Shown: piece after piece, positions 17,334 to 26,270 of the stretch
How positions within the stretch are numbered: the stretch's first letter is position 1
Layout of the letters: each line of letters starts with the position of its first letter
Assembly (NCBI RefSeq): GCF_005771675.1
Contig: NZ_VAJM01000001.1
Span: forward strand, 434,001-498,000
Origin: Hymenobacter jeollabukensis
Lineage (GTDB): Bacteria > Bacteroidota > Bacteroidia > Cytophagales > Hymenobacteraceae
DNA: 64,000 nt
Direction: 5' to 3'
Position numbers and translations under genes: made by a program
Notes under the pieces: generated by a model
What the model was told of the DNA's origin: nothing
Seen by the model: only the letters and a program-made list of their open reading frames with translations
The model's database searches: none

Positions 17334-19799
17334 ATGAACACGCTCTCCTTCTTCCAAACCTGCTGCGCCGCTTCCCTCGCCCTGACCGCCCCGCTGGCGG
17401 TGCAGGCCCAGACCACCGGCGGCATCAGCGGCACCTTGCTTGATGGCAGCAACCAGCAGCCGCTGCCCTTCGCCAACGTCGTATTGTTTCGCGCCCAGGA
17501 CTCAGTGCTGGTGACGGGCGCGCAGACCAGCGAAACCGGCCGCTTCCGGCTGGAGAAAGTGGCCGCCGGCACCTACACCCTGCGCGCCACGGTGCTGGGC
17601 TACCAGGCCCTGCGCCGGCCGGTGACGGTGGGCCCGACCGGGACGCTGGATTTGGGCAGCGTGGCCCTGCAGCCCACCACCACGCAGCTGAAGGGCGTGA
17701 CGGTAACCGGCGAGCGGGCGGCCGTGCAGGACAACCTCGATAAGAAGGTCATCAACGTGGAAAAGGACCTGACGAGCGTGGGCGGCACGGCCGTGAACGT
17801 GCTGCAGAACGTGCCCTCGGTGGCCGTATCGGCTGATGGCACGGTGAGCATGCGCGGCTCCTCGAACCTGACCATCCTCATCGACGGCAAGCCGATGGGC
17901 GGGGGCAACGGGGGCATGGGCAACCGCCTGGAGCAGATTCCGGCCAGCAGCATCGAGAAGGTGGAAGTGGTGACCAACCCTTCGGCCCGCTACGACGCGG
18001 CCGGCGCGGGCGGGGTCATCAACATTATCCTGAAAAAGCAGAAGAAGGACGGCTGGAACGGGCAGGCCTCGCTCACGGCCGGCACCCGCGACAAATACAA
18101 CGGCAGCCTGAGCCTGAACCGCCGCGCCGGCAAGCTGAACTACTTCGCCTCGGCCGACGCGCGCGACATGGTATTCCGCAGCAATCAGTGGACCGACCAG
18201 GTGGCCGACCTGCAGGGCAACCGCGTCAGCACCTTCCAGACGGGCACCAACGTGCGCCACAACAAAACCTACGGCGGCCGCCTGGGCTTCGACCTGACCC
18301 TGCCGGCCAACCAGAGCCTGACGGTGACGGCCCAGCCCAACTTCAACCGCAGCGTGAACAGCGGCACCCAGGCCGCCACCATCACCAACGCCGGCGGCAC
18401 CCGCCAGATCAACAGCCTGTTTCGCGTGGATGAAAACGTGGACAACACCGACGTGTCGGCCGACTACCGCCGCACCTGGGAGGCGCACAAGGGCCGCGAG
18501 CTGACGGCCAACCTGGGCTACTCCAACGTGAGTGCCGACGTGGTGGTGGGCCAGCGCAACACCGAGGGCAGCGAAACCACCGACCTGCGCGAGTGGAAGC
18601 AGGACCTGGACGTGAACCTGCGCGCCATGTATGGGCAGGTGGACTACGTGCACCCGCTGGGCGACAAAACCCGCCTCGACGCCGGCCTGAAAGGCCAGTG
18701 GAACAACAACGGCGGCACCGACAACTTCCTGCAGCAGCGCGCCGACGGGTCGGAGTTTGACCGCCTGGCCGACCGCTCCTACGTCTACACCTTCCACGAA
18801 TACACCCAGGCCGCCTACGGCACCTACCAGCACGAAATAGGCCCCTGGAGCGTGCAGGGCGGGCTGCGGGCCGAATACACCAACACCAGCGGCGAGGTGG
18901 AAAACGGCAAAGGGCCCTTCCGGCAGGAATACCTGAACCTGTTCCCCTCGGCCACCCTGGTGCGCAACATCAAGAAGGCCGACCAGCGCGTGCAGCTGAG
19001 CTACTCGCGCCGCCTGAACCGGCCGGGCTTCATGCAGCTGCTGGCCTTCCCGCTCTACCAGGACCAGCGCAGCTACCGCATCGGCGACCCGACGCTGCGC
19101 CCCGAGTACATCAACGCCCTGGAGCTGGGCCACCAGATGACCCTGGGCCAGGCCAACGTGACCTCGACGCTGTTTTACCGCCAGACCACCAACGCCATCC
19201 AGCGCCTGACGGCCATCGACAGCGTGGCCAGCCGCCGCTATGGCAACGGCGCCCTCATCACGGCCCAGTACGCCGACAACTTCGGCCGGGCCTACAGCTA
19301 CGGCGCCGAGCTGAGCCTGAACCAGCCGCTGGCCAAGTGGTGGCGCCTGACCGTGAACGGCTCCCTGTTCCAGACCAGCGTGACGGCCGCCACCGGCAAC
19401 GAATCGAGCCGCAGCACGGTGTCGGGCACGGCCCGGGTGATGAACTCCTTCACCCCCACCCCCAAGCTGGACCTGCAGCTGACCGGCAACTACCGCGCCG
19501 CTACCCTCACCTCGCAGGGCCGCTTCGCCCCCGTGGGCTCGGTGGACGTGGCCCTGCGCCAGCGCCTGTTCAAGGACCGCGCCGCCCTCACCCTGCGCGT
19601 GTCGGATATCTTCAACACCCAGCGCAACCGCGCCGAGTCCTTCGTAACGACGGCCGACACGCGCTACACGGCCCACTCCTACAACAAGTGGGAAAGTCGG
19701 GTGGGCTACCTGGGCTTCGCCTGGTTCCTGGGCAACACCAAGCCCTCCAAGAAAATCGACAACCAGCCGCAGGGCGGCGGAGGCGGCTTCGGCGGGTAA
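17334..19799 (+). CDS. TonB-dependent-receptor-like outer-membrane beta-barrel protein
   Basis: The 821-residue protein has a signal peptide to QAQ, a carboxypeptidase-regulatory-like domain at residues ~30-115 (GISGTLLDGSNQQPLPFANV), and a plug domain (VTVTGERAAVQDNLDKKV, VLQNVPSVAVSADGTVSMRG, IEVKV-type SSIEKVEVVTNPSARYDA). A ~600-residue barrel of the outer-membrane beta-barrel family 3 type follows, with motifs such as YSRRLNRPGF and DPTLRPEYINALELGHQ. The C-terminus ends in a G-rich tail (QGGGGGFGG) rather than an aromatic residue. It probably imports or exports a ligand at the outer membrane; the ligand cannot be told. It has no SusD partner. Confidence 0.85.
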   Translation: MNTLSFFQTCCAASLALTAPLAVQAQTTGGISGTLLDGSNQQPLPFANVVLFRAQDSVLVTGAQTSETGRFRLEKVAAGTYTLRATVLGYQALRRPVTVGPTGTLDLGSVALQPTTTQLKGVTVTGERAAVQDNLDKKVINVEKDLTSVGGTAVNVLQNVPSVAVSADGTVSMRGSSNLTILIDGKPMGGGNGGMGNRLEQIPASSIEKVEVVTNPSARYDAAGAGGVINIILKKQKKDGWNGQASLTAGTRDKYNGSLSLNRRAGKLNYFASADARDMVFRSNQWTDQVADLQGNRVSTFQTGTNVRHNKTYGGRLGFDLTLPANQSLTVTAQPNFNRSVNSGTQAATITNAGGTRQINSLFRVDENVDNTDVSADYRRTWEAHKGRELTANLGYSNVSADVVVGQRNTEGSETTDLREWKQDLDVNLRAMYGQVDYVHPLGDKTRLDAGLKGQWNNNGGTDNFLQQRADGSEFDRLADRSYVYTFHEYTQAAYGTYQHEIGPWSVQGGLRAEYTNTSGEVENGKGPFRQEYLNLFPSATLVRNIKKADQRVQLSYSRRLNRPGFMQLLAFPLYQDQRSYRIGDPTLRPEYINALELGHQMTLGQANVTSTLFYRQTTNAIQRLTAIDSVASRRYGNGALITAQYADNFGRAYSYGAELSLNQPLAKWWRLTVNGSLFQTSVTAATGNESSRSTVSGTARVMNSFTPTPKLDLQLTGNYRAATLTSQGRFAPVGSVDVALRQRLFKDRAALTLRVSDIFNTQRNRAESFVTTADTRYTAHSYNKWESRVGYLGFAWFLGNTKPSKKIDNQPQGGGGGFGG

Positions 19800-19803
19800 T
19801 CGA

Positions 19804-19907
19804 GTTGTCAGTTGTCAGTTGTCAGTTGTCAGTTGTCAGAAAATACGCTGACGCATCGTAGCCGGGTTGTCGCCCGCCCTGACAACTGACAACCCGCAAC
19901 TGACAAC
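19804..19907. repeat. GTTGTCA heptanucleotide array, locus 1
   Basis: Five perfect tandem GTTGTCA units (19804-19838) are followed, after ~40 bp, by the reverse-complement units TGACAAC, TGACAAC, CCGCAAC, TGACAAC (19880-19907). The two halves could form a long hairpin. Related arrays are at 43041 and 53824. Confidence 0.9.
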
Positions 19908-20177
19908 CAAAAAATGAGCTGCCGGACTGAGCATAGTCGCGGCGCCTTACACGTAGGATTCCGGGTGCTGGTGAATGAGTGTGACCCAGGCTTGGCAGTG
20001 GAGGTGCCCGACGATGCTTGCTCCGGCGGCTTCTTTTTTGGCCCGGCATCACCCAGGTATGTTAGGCCCGGCCGGGGGCTTGATGGATGGCCGGGAAATC
20101 AACCGTTTTTCAGGTTTCGAAAACCGCTTTCAGCCGCTGCAAACGCCGATTTTAACCCGCCCCACATCATCGTGCGA

Positions 20178-20209
20178 TTGATCCGCACCGGGGCCCCGGG
20201 CTACCTTTG
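20178..20209 (+). promoter_or_regulatory. Promoter upstream of the gene at 20368
   Basis: TTG (20178-20180), 21 nt spacer, TACCTTTG (20202-20209). This is a full match to the Bacteroidota consensus. The GTACCTTG palindrome of the two related genes is absent here. Confidence 0.55.
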
Positions 20210-20367
20210 TATCGTTGGCTGACCAACAATCCAACGGCCGCTAAGCAACTGACTTACAGGCCACCCGCCGAATCAACCGGCTCCACCGAGGCAGTACCGC
20301 GGCTGCCCGCCCAAGCCCCCAGATTCGCTGCGTTTCCCAACCCGCTTTTCCGACCCTTTCTGCTGCT

Positions 20368-20874
20368 ATGAAAACCTTCGCTCCTTTCCGCTTATTCCTC
20401 TCGGTGCTGGCCCTGGCCTCGGTGGCCCTCTACGCCCCGGCCGCGGCCCCCGGCCCCGCCACCCACGGCCAGCTCACCGGCACCCTGCTCGACGGCGGCT
20501 CGCACGAGGCCATTCCGCAGGCCAACGTGGTGCTGCTGCGCGCCGCCGACGGCGCCTACGTGGCCACCGCTGCCACCCGCGCCGACGGCTCGTTCGCCTT
20601 CCACAACGTGCCCTTCGGCCGCTACCGCCTGCAGCCCACCGTACTCGGCTACGAGCCCATGCGCCCGGTAGTGGCCGTATCGAACCGCCAGCCTAACCTG
20701 GCGCTGGGCAGCGTGGAAATGATGCCCTTCGGCGCCACCCTGGCCGGCCAGCTGGTAGGCACGCCCGAACCCGCTCCGGCCAGCCGCGTGGCCAAGGTGG
20801 GCAACGCCGGCCGCTTCGTGCTGACCTCGGCCCACCGCCAGCGCCTGACGGCCTCGCGCCCGGTGCAGCTCTAG
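20368..20874 (+). CDS. Small secreted carboxypeptidase-regulatory-like domain protein
   Basis: The 168-residue protein has a signal peptide ending near YAPAAA, followed by one carboxypeptidase-regulatory-like domain (GQLTGTLLDGGSHEAIPQANVVLLRAADG, then GSFAFHNVPFGRYRLQPTVLGYEPM). Its core matches the N-terminal domain of the beta-barrel protein at 17334 more closely than that of the 16617 product: LLDGG/LLDGS, ANVVL and VLGY are shared. The C-terminal ~45 residues are basic and serine/threonine-rich. No transmembrane barrel is present. Function is unknown. Confidence 0.7.
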   Translation: MKTFAPFRLFLSVLALASVALYAPAAAPGPATHGQLTGTLLDGGSHEAIPQANVVLLRAADGAYVATAATRADGSFAFHNVPFGRYRLQPTVLGYEPMRPVVAVSNRQPNLALGSVEMMPFGATLAGQLVGTPEPAPASRVAKVGNAGRFVLTSAHRQRLTASRPVQL

Positions 20875-20906
20875 CCCTGCCGGTTTTTCCGGGTTTGCCC
20901 GCCGGT

Positions 20907-20938
20907 CCGGGCCCCGCCCTTGGTGGTGCGGGGCCCGG
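20907..20938 (+). terminator. Hairpin after the gene at 20368
   Basis: CCGGGCCCCGC (20907-20917) pairs perfectly with GCGGGGCCCGG (20928-20938). The following T-tract is poor, so termination strength is uncertain. Confidence 0.5.
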
Positions 20939-21024
20939 CCGTTTGCGTTCAGGCGGGTTACGTAGCCGGCCGCGGCGGATGAACAGGGCTTGCCACCCCC
21001 GGCCGGCCCTTCCCCGCGCCGCGT

Positions 21025-21708
21025 ATGCGTTTGCTGAGCCGCACCTTTCGCCTGCTGATGCCCGCTTTTGCCGTTTTCGTGTTGCTGCTGATGGGCGGCA
21101 CCCTGGTGCCCCGCCACGCCGATTTTCGCCCGACCCCGGACGGCGTGCCCATCTACGTGGTGTCGAACGGCTTTCACACCGACGTGGTGCTGCCCCTGCG
21201 CGAGCCGCGCACCGGGCAGGACTGGCTGCAGCGCCTGGGCCAGCCGCAGTGGCAGCAGCAGTTCGGGACGTACGAGTACGTGGCATTCGGCTGGGGCAAT
21301 GAGCAGTTCTACCTGCAGTCCTACAGCGGCCACTTTCCCAAAGCCGGCACCGTGCTGGGCGCCCTGCTGCCCGGCCGCACCCTGATGCACGTCGATTTTT
21401 ACCGCCACGGCCCACAAGCGGGGCCGCGGGTGGTGCCGCTGCGCATTTCGGTGGCCCAGTACCAGCGCCTGAGCCGCTACGTAGCGCAGTCCTTCGCGCC
21501 CGATTCGGCGGGGCGCTGGCAGCTGCGCAACGCGGCAGGCTACTCGCCGGAGGACTTCTTCTTCCGCGCCCGCGGCCACTATCACGCCCTGCGCACCTGC
21601 AACGACTGGACCAACCAGGCCCTGGGCCGCGCCGGCATCCGGGCCGCGCTGAAGGCCCCGCTGGCCGCTTCGGTTATCTACCAGGCGCGCCGGGGAGCAG
21701 AAAAATAA
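21025..21708 (+). CDS. DUF2459 (TIGR02117) family protein
   Basis: The 227-residue protein has one N-terminal membrane segment (residues ~8-26) and a periplasmic domain. Motifs match DUF2459: IYVVSNGFHTDVVLPL, EYVAFGWGNEQFYLQ and the C-terminal TCNDWTNQALGRAG. The conserved His of NGFHTD and Cys of TCNDW could be a Cys-His pair like that in NlpC/P60-fold hydrolases; that is inference. The family was first noted near urease genes in other bacteria, but no urease gene is here. It is monocistronic. Confidence 0.8.
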   Translation: MRLLSRTFRLLMPAFAVFVLLLMGGTLVPRHADFRPTPDGVPIYVVSNGFHTDVVLPLREPRTGQDWLQRLGQPQWQQQFGTYEYVAFGWGNEQFYLQSYSGHFPKAGTVLGALLPGRTLMHVDFYRHGPQAGPRVVPLRISVAQYQRLSRYVAQSFAPDSAGRWQLRNAAGYSPEDFFFRARGHYHALRTCNDWTNQALGRAGIRAALKAPLAASVIYQARRGAEK

Positions 21709-21815
21709 TGCAGCTCAGCCAACCAGATGGGCTCCTGACAGCTCTATCGTAGGGAAATGCCTCGTTCACGACTGGCAGGCGTTACCTTTCGGCTAAATTC
21801 CAATTTTTTCATGCT

Positions 21816-23186
21816 ATGAGAAAAAAACTACTCACCCTCGCTGCTTTCGGCCTGACTACCCTGGCAGCTCAGGCCCAATGGATCAACCAGCCCGTCGGCT
21901 TCAGCAACTCCGCCTTGGTGGTGACGCACGTCAACGCCGTGAGCAGCGGCGTCGCTTGGGCAATGGCCCTCGACCCGCTCGGCACCGCGGCCGGCACGGC
22001 CCGCACCATCGACGGCACGACCTGGACGCCGGGCGCTGGACCGGCACTGAGCACCGGCGAAACCCTAACCTACCTGAGCGCAGTCGATGCCAATTTGGCC
22101 TGGGTCACGACCTACAACACGGCCAGCGGCGGCAGCCGCATTCTGAAAACCACCGACGGCGGCACCATCTGGGCGGCCCAAACCGGCGGTAGCCCGTTTG
22201 CCAATCCGGACAGCTACGCCAACTTCGTGCACTTCTTCAACGCCAACGAAGGCGTAGCCGTGGGCGACCCGGATGGCACGACGCCCAGCTTCGAAATTTA
22301 CACGACGGCCAACGGCGGCACCACCTGGACGCGCCTCAGCTCCTTGCCGGCGGCCCTGACCGACGAACTGGGGGCTACTACCATCATCGGCTCGACCATC
22401 CGCCCCGCTGTAGTTGGCGACAACGTTTGGTTTGCGACGGACGCGGGCCGCATTTACCATTCGGCCAACCGGGGCCAGACCTGGACCGTGAGCAGCAGCG
22501 GCGCCAGCGGCGACATCTCCAGCCTCAGCTTCTCCACGGTCAGCAACGGCCTGCTGGTGGCCCCCGATGCCACGGGCTCCAGCTACGAGTTGCGGCGGAC
22601 CACCGACGGCGGCACCACCTGGGCGGCCGTGACGTACACGGGCCCGCTGCACGCGGCGGCCATCGACAACATTCCCGGTATCAGTGGCGGCTACATGACG
22701 GCGGGCTTTTCGCTGCCGCTGCTGGGCCTCAACGACGGCGGCTCGTCGTACACCACGAACAACGGCGCGAGCTGGATCAGCCTCGAAACGACCTTCAACC
22801 ACACGTCGCTGGACATGCTCAGCAACGCGAGCGGCTGGTCGGGCAGCGTCAACCCCAATACCCTCGGCGGCAACGGCGTGAACAAATTCAGCGTTTTCAT
22901 ACAGAGCACCCGCCGCGACGCGGCCTTGCAGCAGGCTCTGTCGGTGTACCCCAACCCCAGCCACGACGGCGTGTTCACGCTGGATCTGGCCACCAGCCTG
23001 CCCCAGGCCACTGAGCTGCGCGTGACCGATGCGCTGGGCCGCGAAGTGTACCGCACCGCGCTCCGCGCCACCAGCGGGCGGGCCGGCAGCACCCCGCTCG
23101 ATCTGCGCCAGCAGAAGGCCGGCCTCTATACCCTGGAGCTGCGCTCCGATACAGGCGTGGCGCAGCAAAAGCTCGTCATTCAATAA
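21816..23186 (+). CDS. Secreted BNR-repeat protein with T9SS type A sorting domain (tandem copy 1)
   Basis: The 456-residue protein has the signal peptide MRKKLLTLAAFGLTTLAAQAQ. Asp-box-like repeats (IDGTTWTPG, TDGGTIWAAQ, NGGTTWTRL, NRGQTWTVS, TDGGTTWAAV, NNGASWISL) predict a beta-propeller. Residues ~375-456 are a T9SS type A domain: VYPNPSHDGVFTLDL, TDALGREVYR, KAGLYTLELR, then the end QQKLVIQ. It has the same length and layout as the next gene, so the two look like a tandem duplication. No catalytic residue set is recognisable. A near-consensus -7 box TACCTTTC lies 25 nt before the ATG. Confidence 0.85.
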   Translation: MRKKLLTLAAFGLTTLAAQAQWINQPVGFSNSALVVTHVNAVSSGVAWAMALDPLGTAAGTARTIDGTTWTPGAGPALSTGETLTYLSAVDANLAWVTTYNTASGGSRILKTTDGGTIWAAQTGGSPFANPDSYANFVHFFNANEGVAVGDPDGTTPSFEIYTTANGGTTWTRLSSLPAALTDELGATTIIGSTIRPAVVGDNVWFATDAGRIYHSANRGQTWTVSSSGASGDISSLSFSTVSNGLLVAPDATGSSYELRRTTDGGTTWAAVTYTGPLHAAAIDNIPGISGGYMTAGFSLPLLGLNDGGSSYTTNNGASWISLETTFNHTSLDMLSNASGWSGSVNPNTLGGNGVNKFSVFIQSTRRDAALQQALSVYPNPSHDGVFTLDLATSLPQATELRVTDALGREVYRTALRATSGRAGSTPLDLRQQKAGLYTLELRSDTGVAQQKLVIQ

Positions 23187-23194
23187 CCCCTCGG

Positions 23195-23220
23195 CCCGCC
23201 CTGGCAGCGGTTGGGGCGGG
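23195..23220 (+). terminator. Weak hairpin between the tandem BNR genes
   Basis: CCCGCC and GGCGGG arms enclose a 14-nt loop and are followed by CTCTATTTCC. It may only partly separate the two genes. Confidence 0.35.
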
Positions 23221-23251
23221 CTCTATTTCCTTGTCTCGGTCTTAATTCACG

Positions 23252-24622
23252 ATGAACAAAACCCTACTCCTGCTGGGCTTGCTGGCCAGCGGTTTTTCGG
23301 CGTCGGCGCAGTGGCTGAACCGCCCCGTCCCCTTTGCCAACCCCGCTCAATTCAACCTGAGCATTTCCGCCGTCGACGCGAACGTGGCCTGGACCACGGT
23401 GGTGGAACCGGACAACATCCTGGACGGCCCCACGCTGCTCTACGCGCGCACGACCAACGGCGGCCAGAACTGGACGGTGCAGCCCGTGCCGGGCGTGGCG
23501 CAGGGCGAGGCCATTGTCGAGCTGCAGGCCCTTGATGCCAATACGGCCTGGGCCATCGTCGCCAGTGACCTGGGTACGCCCGGCGCTACCGGCAACCGGC
23601 TCATCAAAACCACCAACGGCGGCCAGACCTGGACCGTGGCCAGCACGCCGGCCATGTTTGCCGACTCCGAAAGTTTCCCCGCGTACCTGCGCTTCTTCAA
23701 TGCCAGCCAGGGCGTGGTCATCGGAGAAGCCGTGGGGGGACGCTTCGAGATATATACCACCAGCAACGGCGGCAGCACCTGGACGGCCGTGCCCGCAGCC
23801 AATATTCCGGTCACGCTGCAGTACGAAACCATCTACGAAATCGTGCCGCGCATCGCGCAGAGCGGGACGTCCCTGTGGTTTACCACCGATGAAGGCCGCG
23901 TATTCTACTCGGCCAACGCCGGCCAGAGCTGGGCGGCCAGCAGCACCGGGATGGATGCCAGCAATGAATTCGCGGCGGCCATTGCCTTCCGCGACGCCAA
24001 CAACGGCCTGATCATGCTCGTCGACGGGCAGCTGCTGCGCACCACCAACGGCGGCGCTACCTGGACGCGCCTGCAGCCCGGCGGCGCCTACCATACCGTC
24101 GGCCTCGACGCTGTTCCGGGCACCCGCACCTACGTCGCCACCGGCGTGGCCTTATCGGGCACCGGCCCGGGCTTCGGCACCGGGGCCGGCTCCTCGTACT
24201 CCACCGATGACGGCCAGACCTGGACGCCCATCGAAAGCACGCGAAACCACGGCCTGGTCGATTTCGTGAGTGCCGCGGCCGGCTGGTCGGCGGAACTGGT
24301 GGTGGATGCCAACGGGGACGTGACGGGCGGCGCGGGCATGAACCAGTACGTTGGGACGGCCCTCTCGTCGGCTCGCCCGCAGGCCCTGGCCGTGCAGGTA
24401 GCCCCCAACCCCTCGGCCGACGGCCGCTTCCGCGTGCAGGTGCCCGCCGGGCCGGCCGCTCACCTGCGCGTGCGCGACGCGCTGGGCCGCCTAGTGCTGG
24501 AGCAGCCCGCCGCCGCTGCCGCCGAAACAACCCTCGACCTGAGCCGCTGCCGCGCCGGCCTCTACACGCTGGAGCTGCGCGCCGGCGACGCCCGGGGCCA
24601 GCAGAAGCTGGTGGTGCAGTAA
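23252..24622 (+). CDS. Secreted BNR-repeat protein with T9SS type A sorting domain (tandem copy 2)
   Basis: The 456-residue protein has the signal peptide MNKTLLLLGLLASGFSASAQ. The repeats NGGQNWTVQ, NGGQTWTVA, NGGSTWTAV, NAGQSWAAS, NGGATWTRL and DDGQTWTPI match the blades of the preceding protein. The sorting domain begins at VAPNPSADGRFRVQV and ends AGLYTLELRAGDARGQQKLVVQ. Both copies open the mature protein with QW(I/L)N(Q/R)PV, a further sign of duplication. Similar propellers in secreted Bacteroidota proteins serve carbohydrate binding or adhesion; which applies here cannot be told. Confidence 0.85.
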   Translation: MNKTLLLLGLLASGFSASAQWLNRPVPFANPAQFNLSISAVDANVAWTTVVEPDNILDGPTLLYARTTNGGQNWTVQPVPGVAQGEAIVELQALDANTAWAIVASDLGTPGATGNRLIKTTNGGQTWTVASTPAMFADSESFPAYLRFFNASQGVVIGEAVGGRFEIYTTSNGGSTWTAVPAANIPVTLQYETIYEIVPRIAQSGTSLWFTTDEGRVFYSANAGQSWAASSTGMDASNEFAAAIAFRDANNGLIMLVDGQLLRTTNGGATWTRLQPGGAYHTVGLDAVPGTRTYVATGVALSGTGPGFGTGAGSSYSTDDGQTWTPIESTRNHGLVDFVSAAAGWSAELVVDANGDVTGGAGMNQYVGTALSSARPQALAVQVAPNPSADGRFRVQVPAGPAAHLRVRDALGRLVLEQPAAAAAETTLDLSRCRAGLYTLELRAGDARGQQKLVVQ

Positions 24623-24645
24623 ACGGCCTCGTTCGCACCCTATTA

Positions 24646-24679
24646 GCCGCCCGCCGACCATCGGTGGGCGGCTTTTTTT
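24646..24679 (+). terminator. Terminator after the tandem BNR genes
   Basis: GCCGCCCGCCGA (24646-24657) pairs with TCGGTGGGCGGC (24661-24672, one G-T pair), then seven T. Confidence 0.85.
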
Positions 24680-24795
24680 ATGCCGGCGGCCCCAGCAGGT
24701 TCGATCAGTCCGCCCATACCTCATCCGGCCAGCTCTGGCTGCTCTGGGTGGCAGGCCGTACCTTCGCGCCCACATTTTCGAGTTTTCCCTGACGA

Positions 24796-26196
24796 ATGAG
24801 CGTTCAGAAACCCAGCATCCCGAAAGGCACCCGCGACTTTGGTCCCGTGCAGGTGGCCCGGCGCAACTATATTTTCGGCGTTATCCGCCGCGTATTCGAA
24901 AAATTCGGCTTCGCCCCGCTGGAGACGCCGACGATGGAAAATCTGGCGGTGCTCACCGGCAAGTACGGCGACGAGGGCGACCAGCTGCTGTTCAAAATCC
25001 TCAACTCCGGCGACTTCGCCAAGGACGTGACGGCCGAGGACCTGACGGCCGGCGCCAAGAAAATCCTGCCCAAAGTAGCCGAGAAAGGTCTGCGCTACGA
25101 CCTGACGGTGCCCTTCGCCCGCTACGTGGTGATGAACCGGGGCCAGCTCACCCTACCCTTCAAGCGCTACCAGATCCAGCCCGTGTGGCGCGCCGACCGC
25201 CCCCAGCGCGGCCGCTACCGCGAGTTTGTGCAGTGCGACGCCGACGTAGTGGGCACTAACTCCCTGCTCTGCGAGGCCGAAATCGTGCTGATGATCAACG
25301 AAGTGCTGTCGACGCTGGGCCTGACGGACTTCACCATCAAAATCAACCACCGCGGCGTGCTCTCGGGCATCTACCAGGCCCTAGGCGGCGTGGGCCGCGA
25401 GTCGGACCTGTTCGTGGCCATCGACAAGCTCGATAAAATCGGCCGCGACGGCGTGACCAAGGAGTTGCTGGAGCGCGGCTTCCCGCAGGCGGCCGTGGAC
25501 AAGGTGTTCGGCTACCTGGAAGTCAGCGGCTCCTTCGACGAGAAGCTGGCCGCCCTGCGCGCTGCTTTCGGCCAGGATGGCGTGCTAACGGAGGCCACCG
25601 CCGGCCCCGCCAAGGGCTTGCAGGACCTCACCGAGGTGCAGCAGTACCTGCAGGACTTCGGCTTCCAGCACTTCGAGCGCCTCGACTTCGACGTGACGCT
25701 GGCCCGCGGCCTGAGCTACTACACCGGCTGCATCTTCGAAGTGAAGGTGAACAACGTGCAGATGGGCAGCATCTCGGGCGGCGGCCGCTACGACAACCTC
25801 ACCGGCAGCTTCGGCCTGCCCGGCCTCTCCGGCGTGGGCTTCTCGTTCGGCGTCGACCGCATCTACGACGTGCTCGAAGAGCTGCAGCTGTTCCCCGAAG
25901 GCGCCGTGGCCGCCCCGCTCTGCCTGGTGGCCAATTTCGACGCCGAGGGCCGCAGCACCGTGCTGCCCCTGCTGCGCCAGCTGCGCGACGCGGGCCTCTC
26001 GGCCGAACTGTACCCGGAAGTCTCGAAACTCAAAAAGCAGTTCGAGTACGCCGACAAGCGCGGCATCCGCTTCATGATCCTGGCCGGCTCCGAAGAGCGC
26101 GCCAACGGCGTGGTGAAGCTGCGCGACATGCGCGCCGGCACCGAGCAAACCGTGGCTGCCGCCGAGGTGGCCGCCGCGCTGCAAATCCTGGCTTAG
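24796..26196 (+). CDS. hisS: Histidine-tRNA ligase
   Basis: The 466-residue class II synthetase charges tRNA-His. Motif 1 begins PKGTRDFGPVQVARRNYIF. Motif 2 spans YDLTVPFARYV and KRYQIQPVWRADRPQRGRYREF. The histidine-specific HisA motif is ARGLSYYTGCIFEV. Motif 3 is GFSFGVDRIYDVL, and the anticodon-binding domain follows (CLVANFDAEGRSTVLPL onward). The length fits the longer Bacteroidota HisS. It ends convergently with the pectate-lyase gene, sharing a bidirectional hairpin. Confidence 0.98.
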   Translation: MSVQKPSIPKGTRDFGPVQVARRNYIFGVIRRVFEKFGFAPLETPTMENLAVLTGKYGDEGDQLLFKILNSGDFAKDVTAEDLTAGAKKILPKVAEKGLRYDLTVPFARYVVMNRGQLTLPFKRYQIQPVWRADRPQRGRYREFVQCDADVVGTNSLLCEAEIVLMINEVLSTLGLTDFTIKINHRGVLSGIYQALGGVGRESDLFVAIDKLDKIGRDGVTKELLERGFPQAAVDKVFGYLEVSGSFDEKLAALRAAFGQDGVLTEATAGPAKGLQDLTEVQQYLQDFGFQHFERLDFDVTLARGLSYYTGCIFEVKVNNVQMGSISGGGRYDNLTGSFGLPGLSGVGFSFGVDRIYDVLEELQLFPEGAVAAPLCLVANFDAEGRSTVLPLLRQLRDAGLSAELYPEVSKLKKQFEYADKRGIRFMILAGSEERANGVVKLRDMRAGTEQTVAAAEVAAALQILA

Positions 26197-26223
26197 CCGC
26201 CTTGATGGTTAGCTGCAAAAAAA

Positions 26224-26248
26224 CGGCCCCGCCTTCCTGGCAGGGCCG
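26224..26248. terminator. Bidirectional terminator between hisS and the pectate-lyase gene
   Basis: CGGCCC/GGGCCG arms with inner GCC/GGC, flanked by an A-run (26217-26223) and a T-run, so it can act on both strands. Confidence 0.75.
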
Positions 26249-26270
26249 CTTTTTGTTCCGGGTAAGCCCG

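Larger units (their letters stand above)
19800..20367. other. 568-bp intergenic region with heptad repeat and promoter
   Basis: It contains the GTTGTCA array (19804-19907), then about 270 bp in which I see no gene or clear structure. A well-spaced promoter follows (20178-20209), then a ~150-nt leader before the ATG at 20368. Confidence 0.6.

Noticed and set aside
17502-19676. A 720-codon open frame antisense to the outer-membrane barrel gene
   Set aside because: Composition is repetitive A/G/V/H, with no signal or motif. The sense strand encodes a complete receptor-like protein.
19804-19838. CRISPR array
   Set aside because: The units are 7 bp, perfectly tandem and without spacers; there are no cas genes.
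21816-24622. Sialidases
   Set aside because: The Asp-box-like repeats fit, but no catalytic Arg triad, Tyr/Glu nucleophile pair or FRIP motif is visible, so only a propeller fold is claimed.
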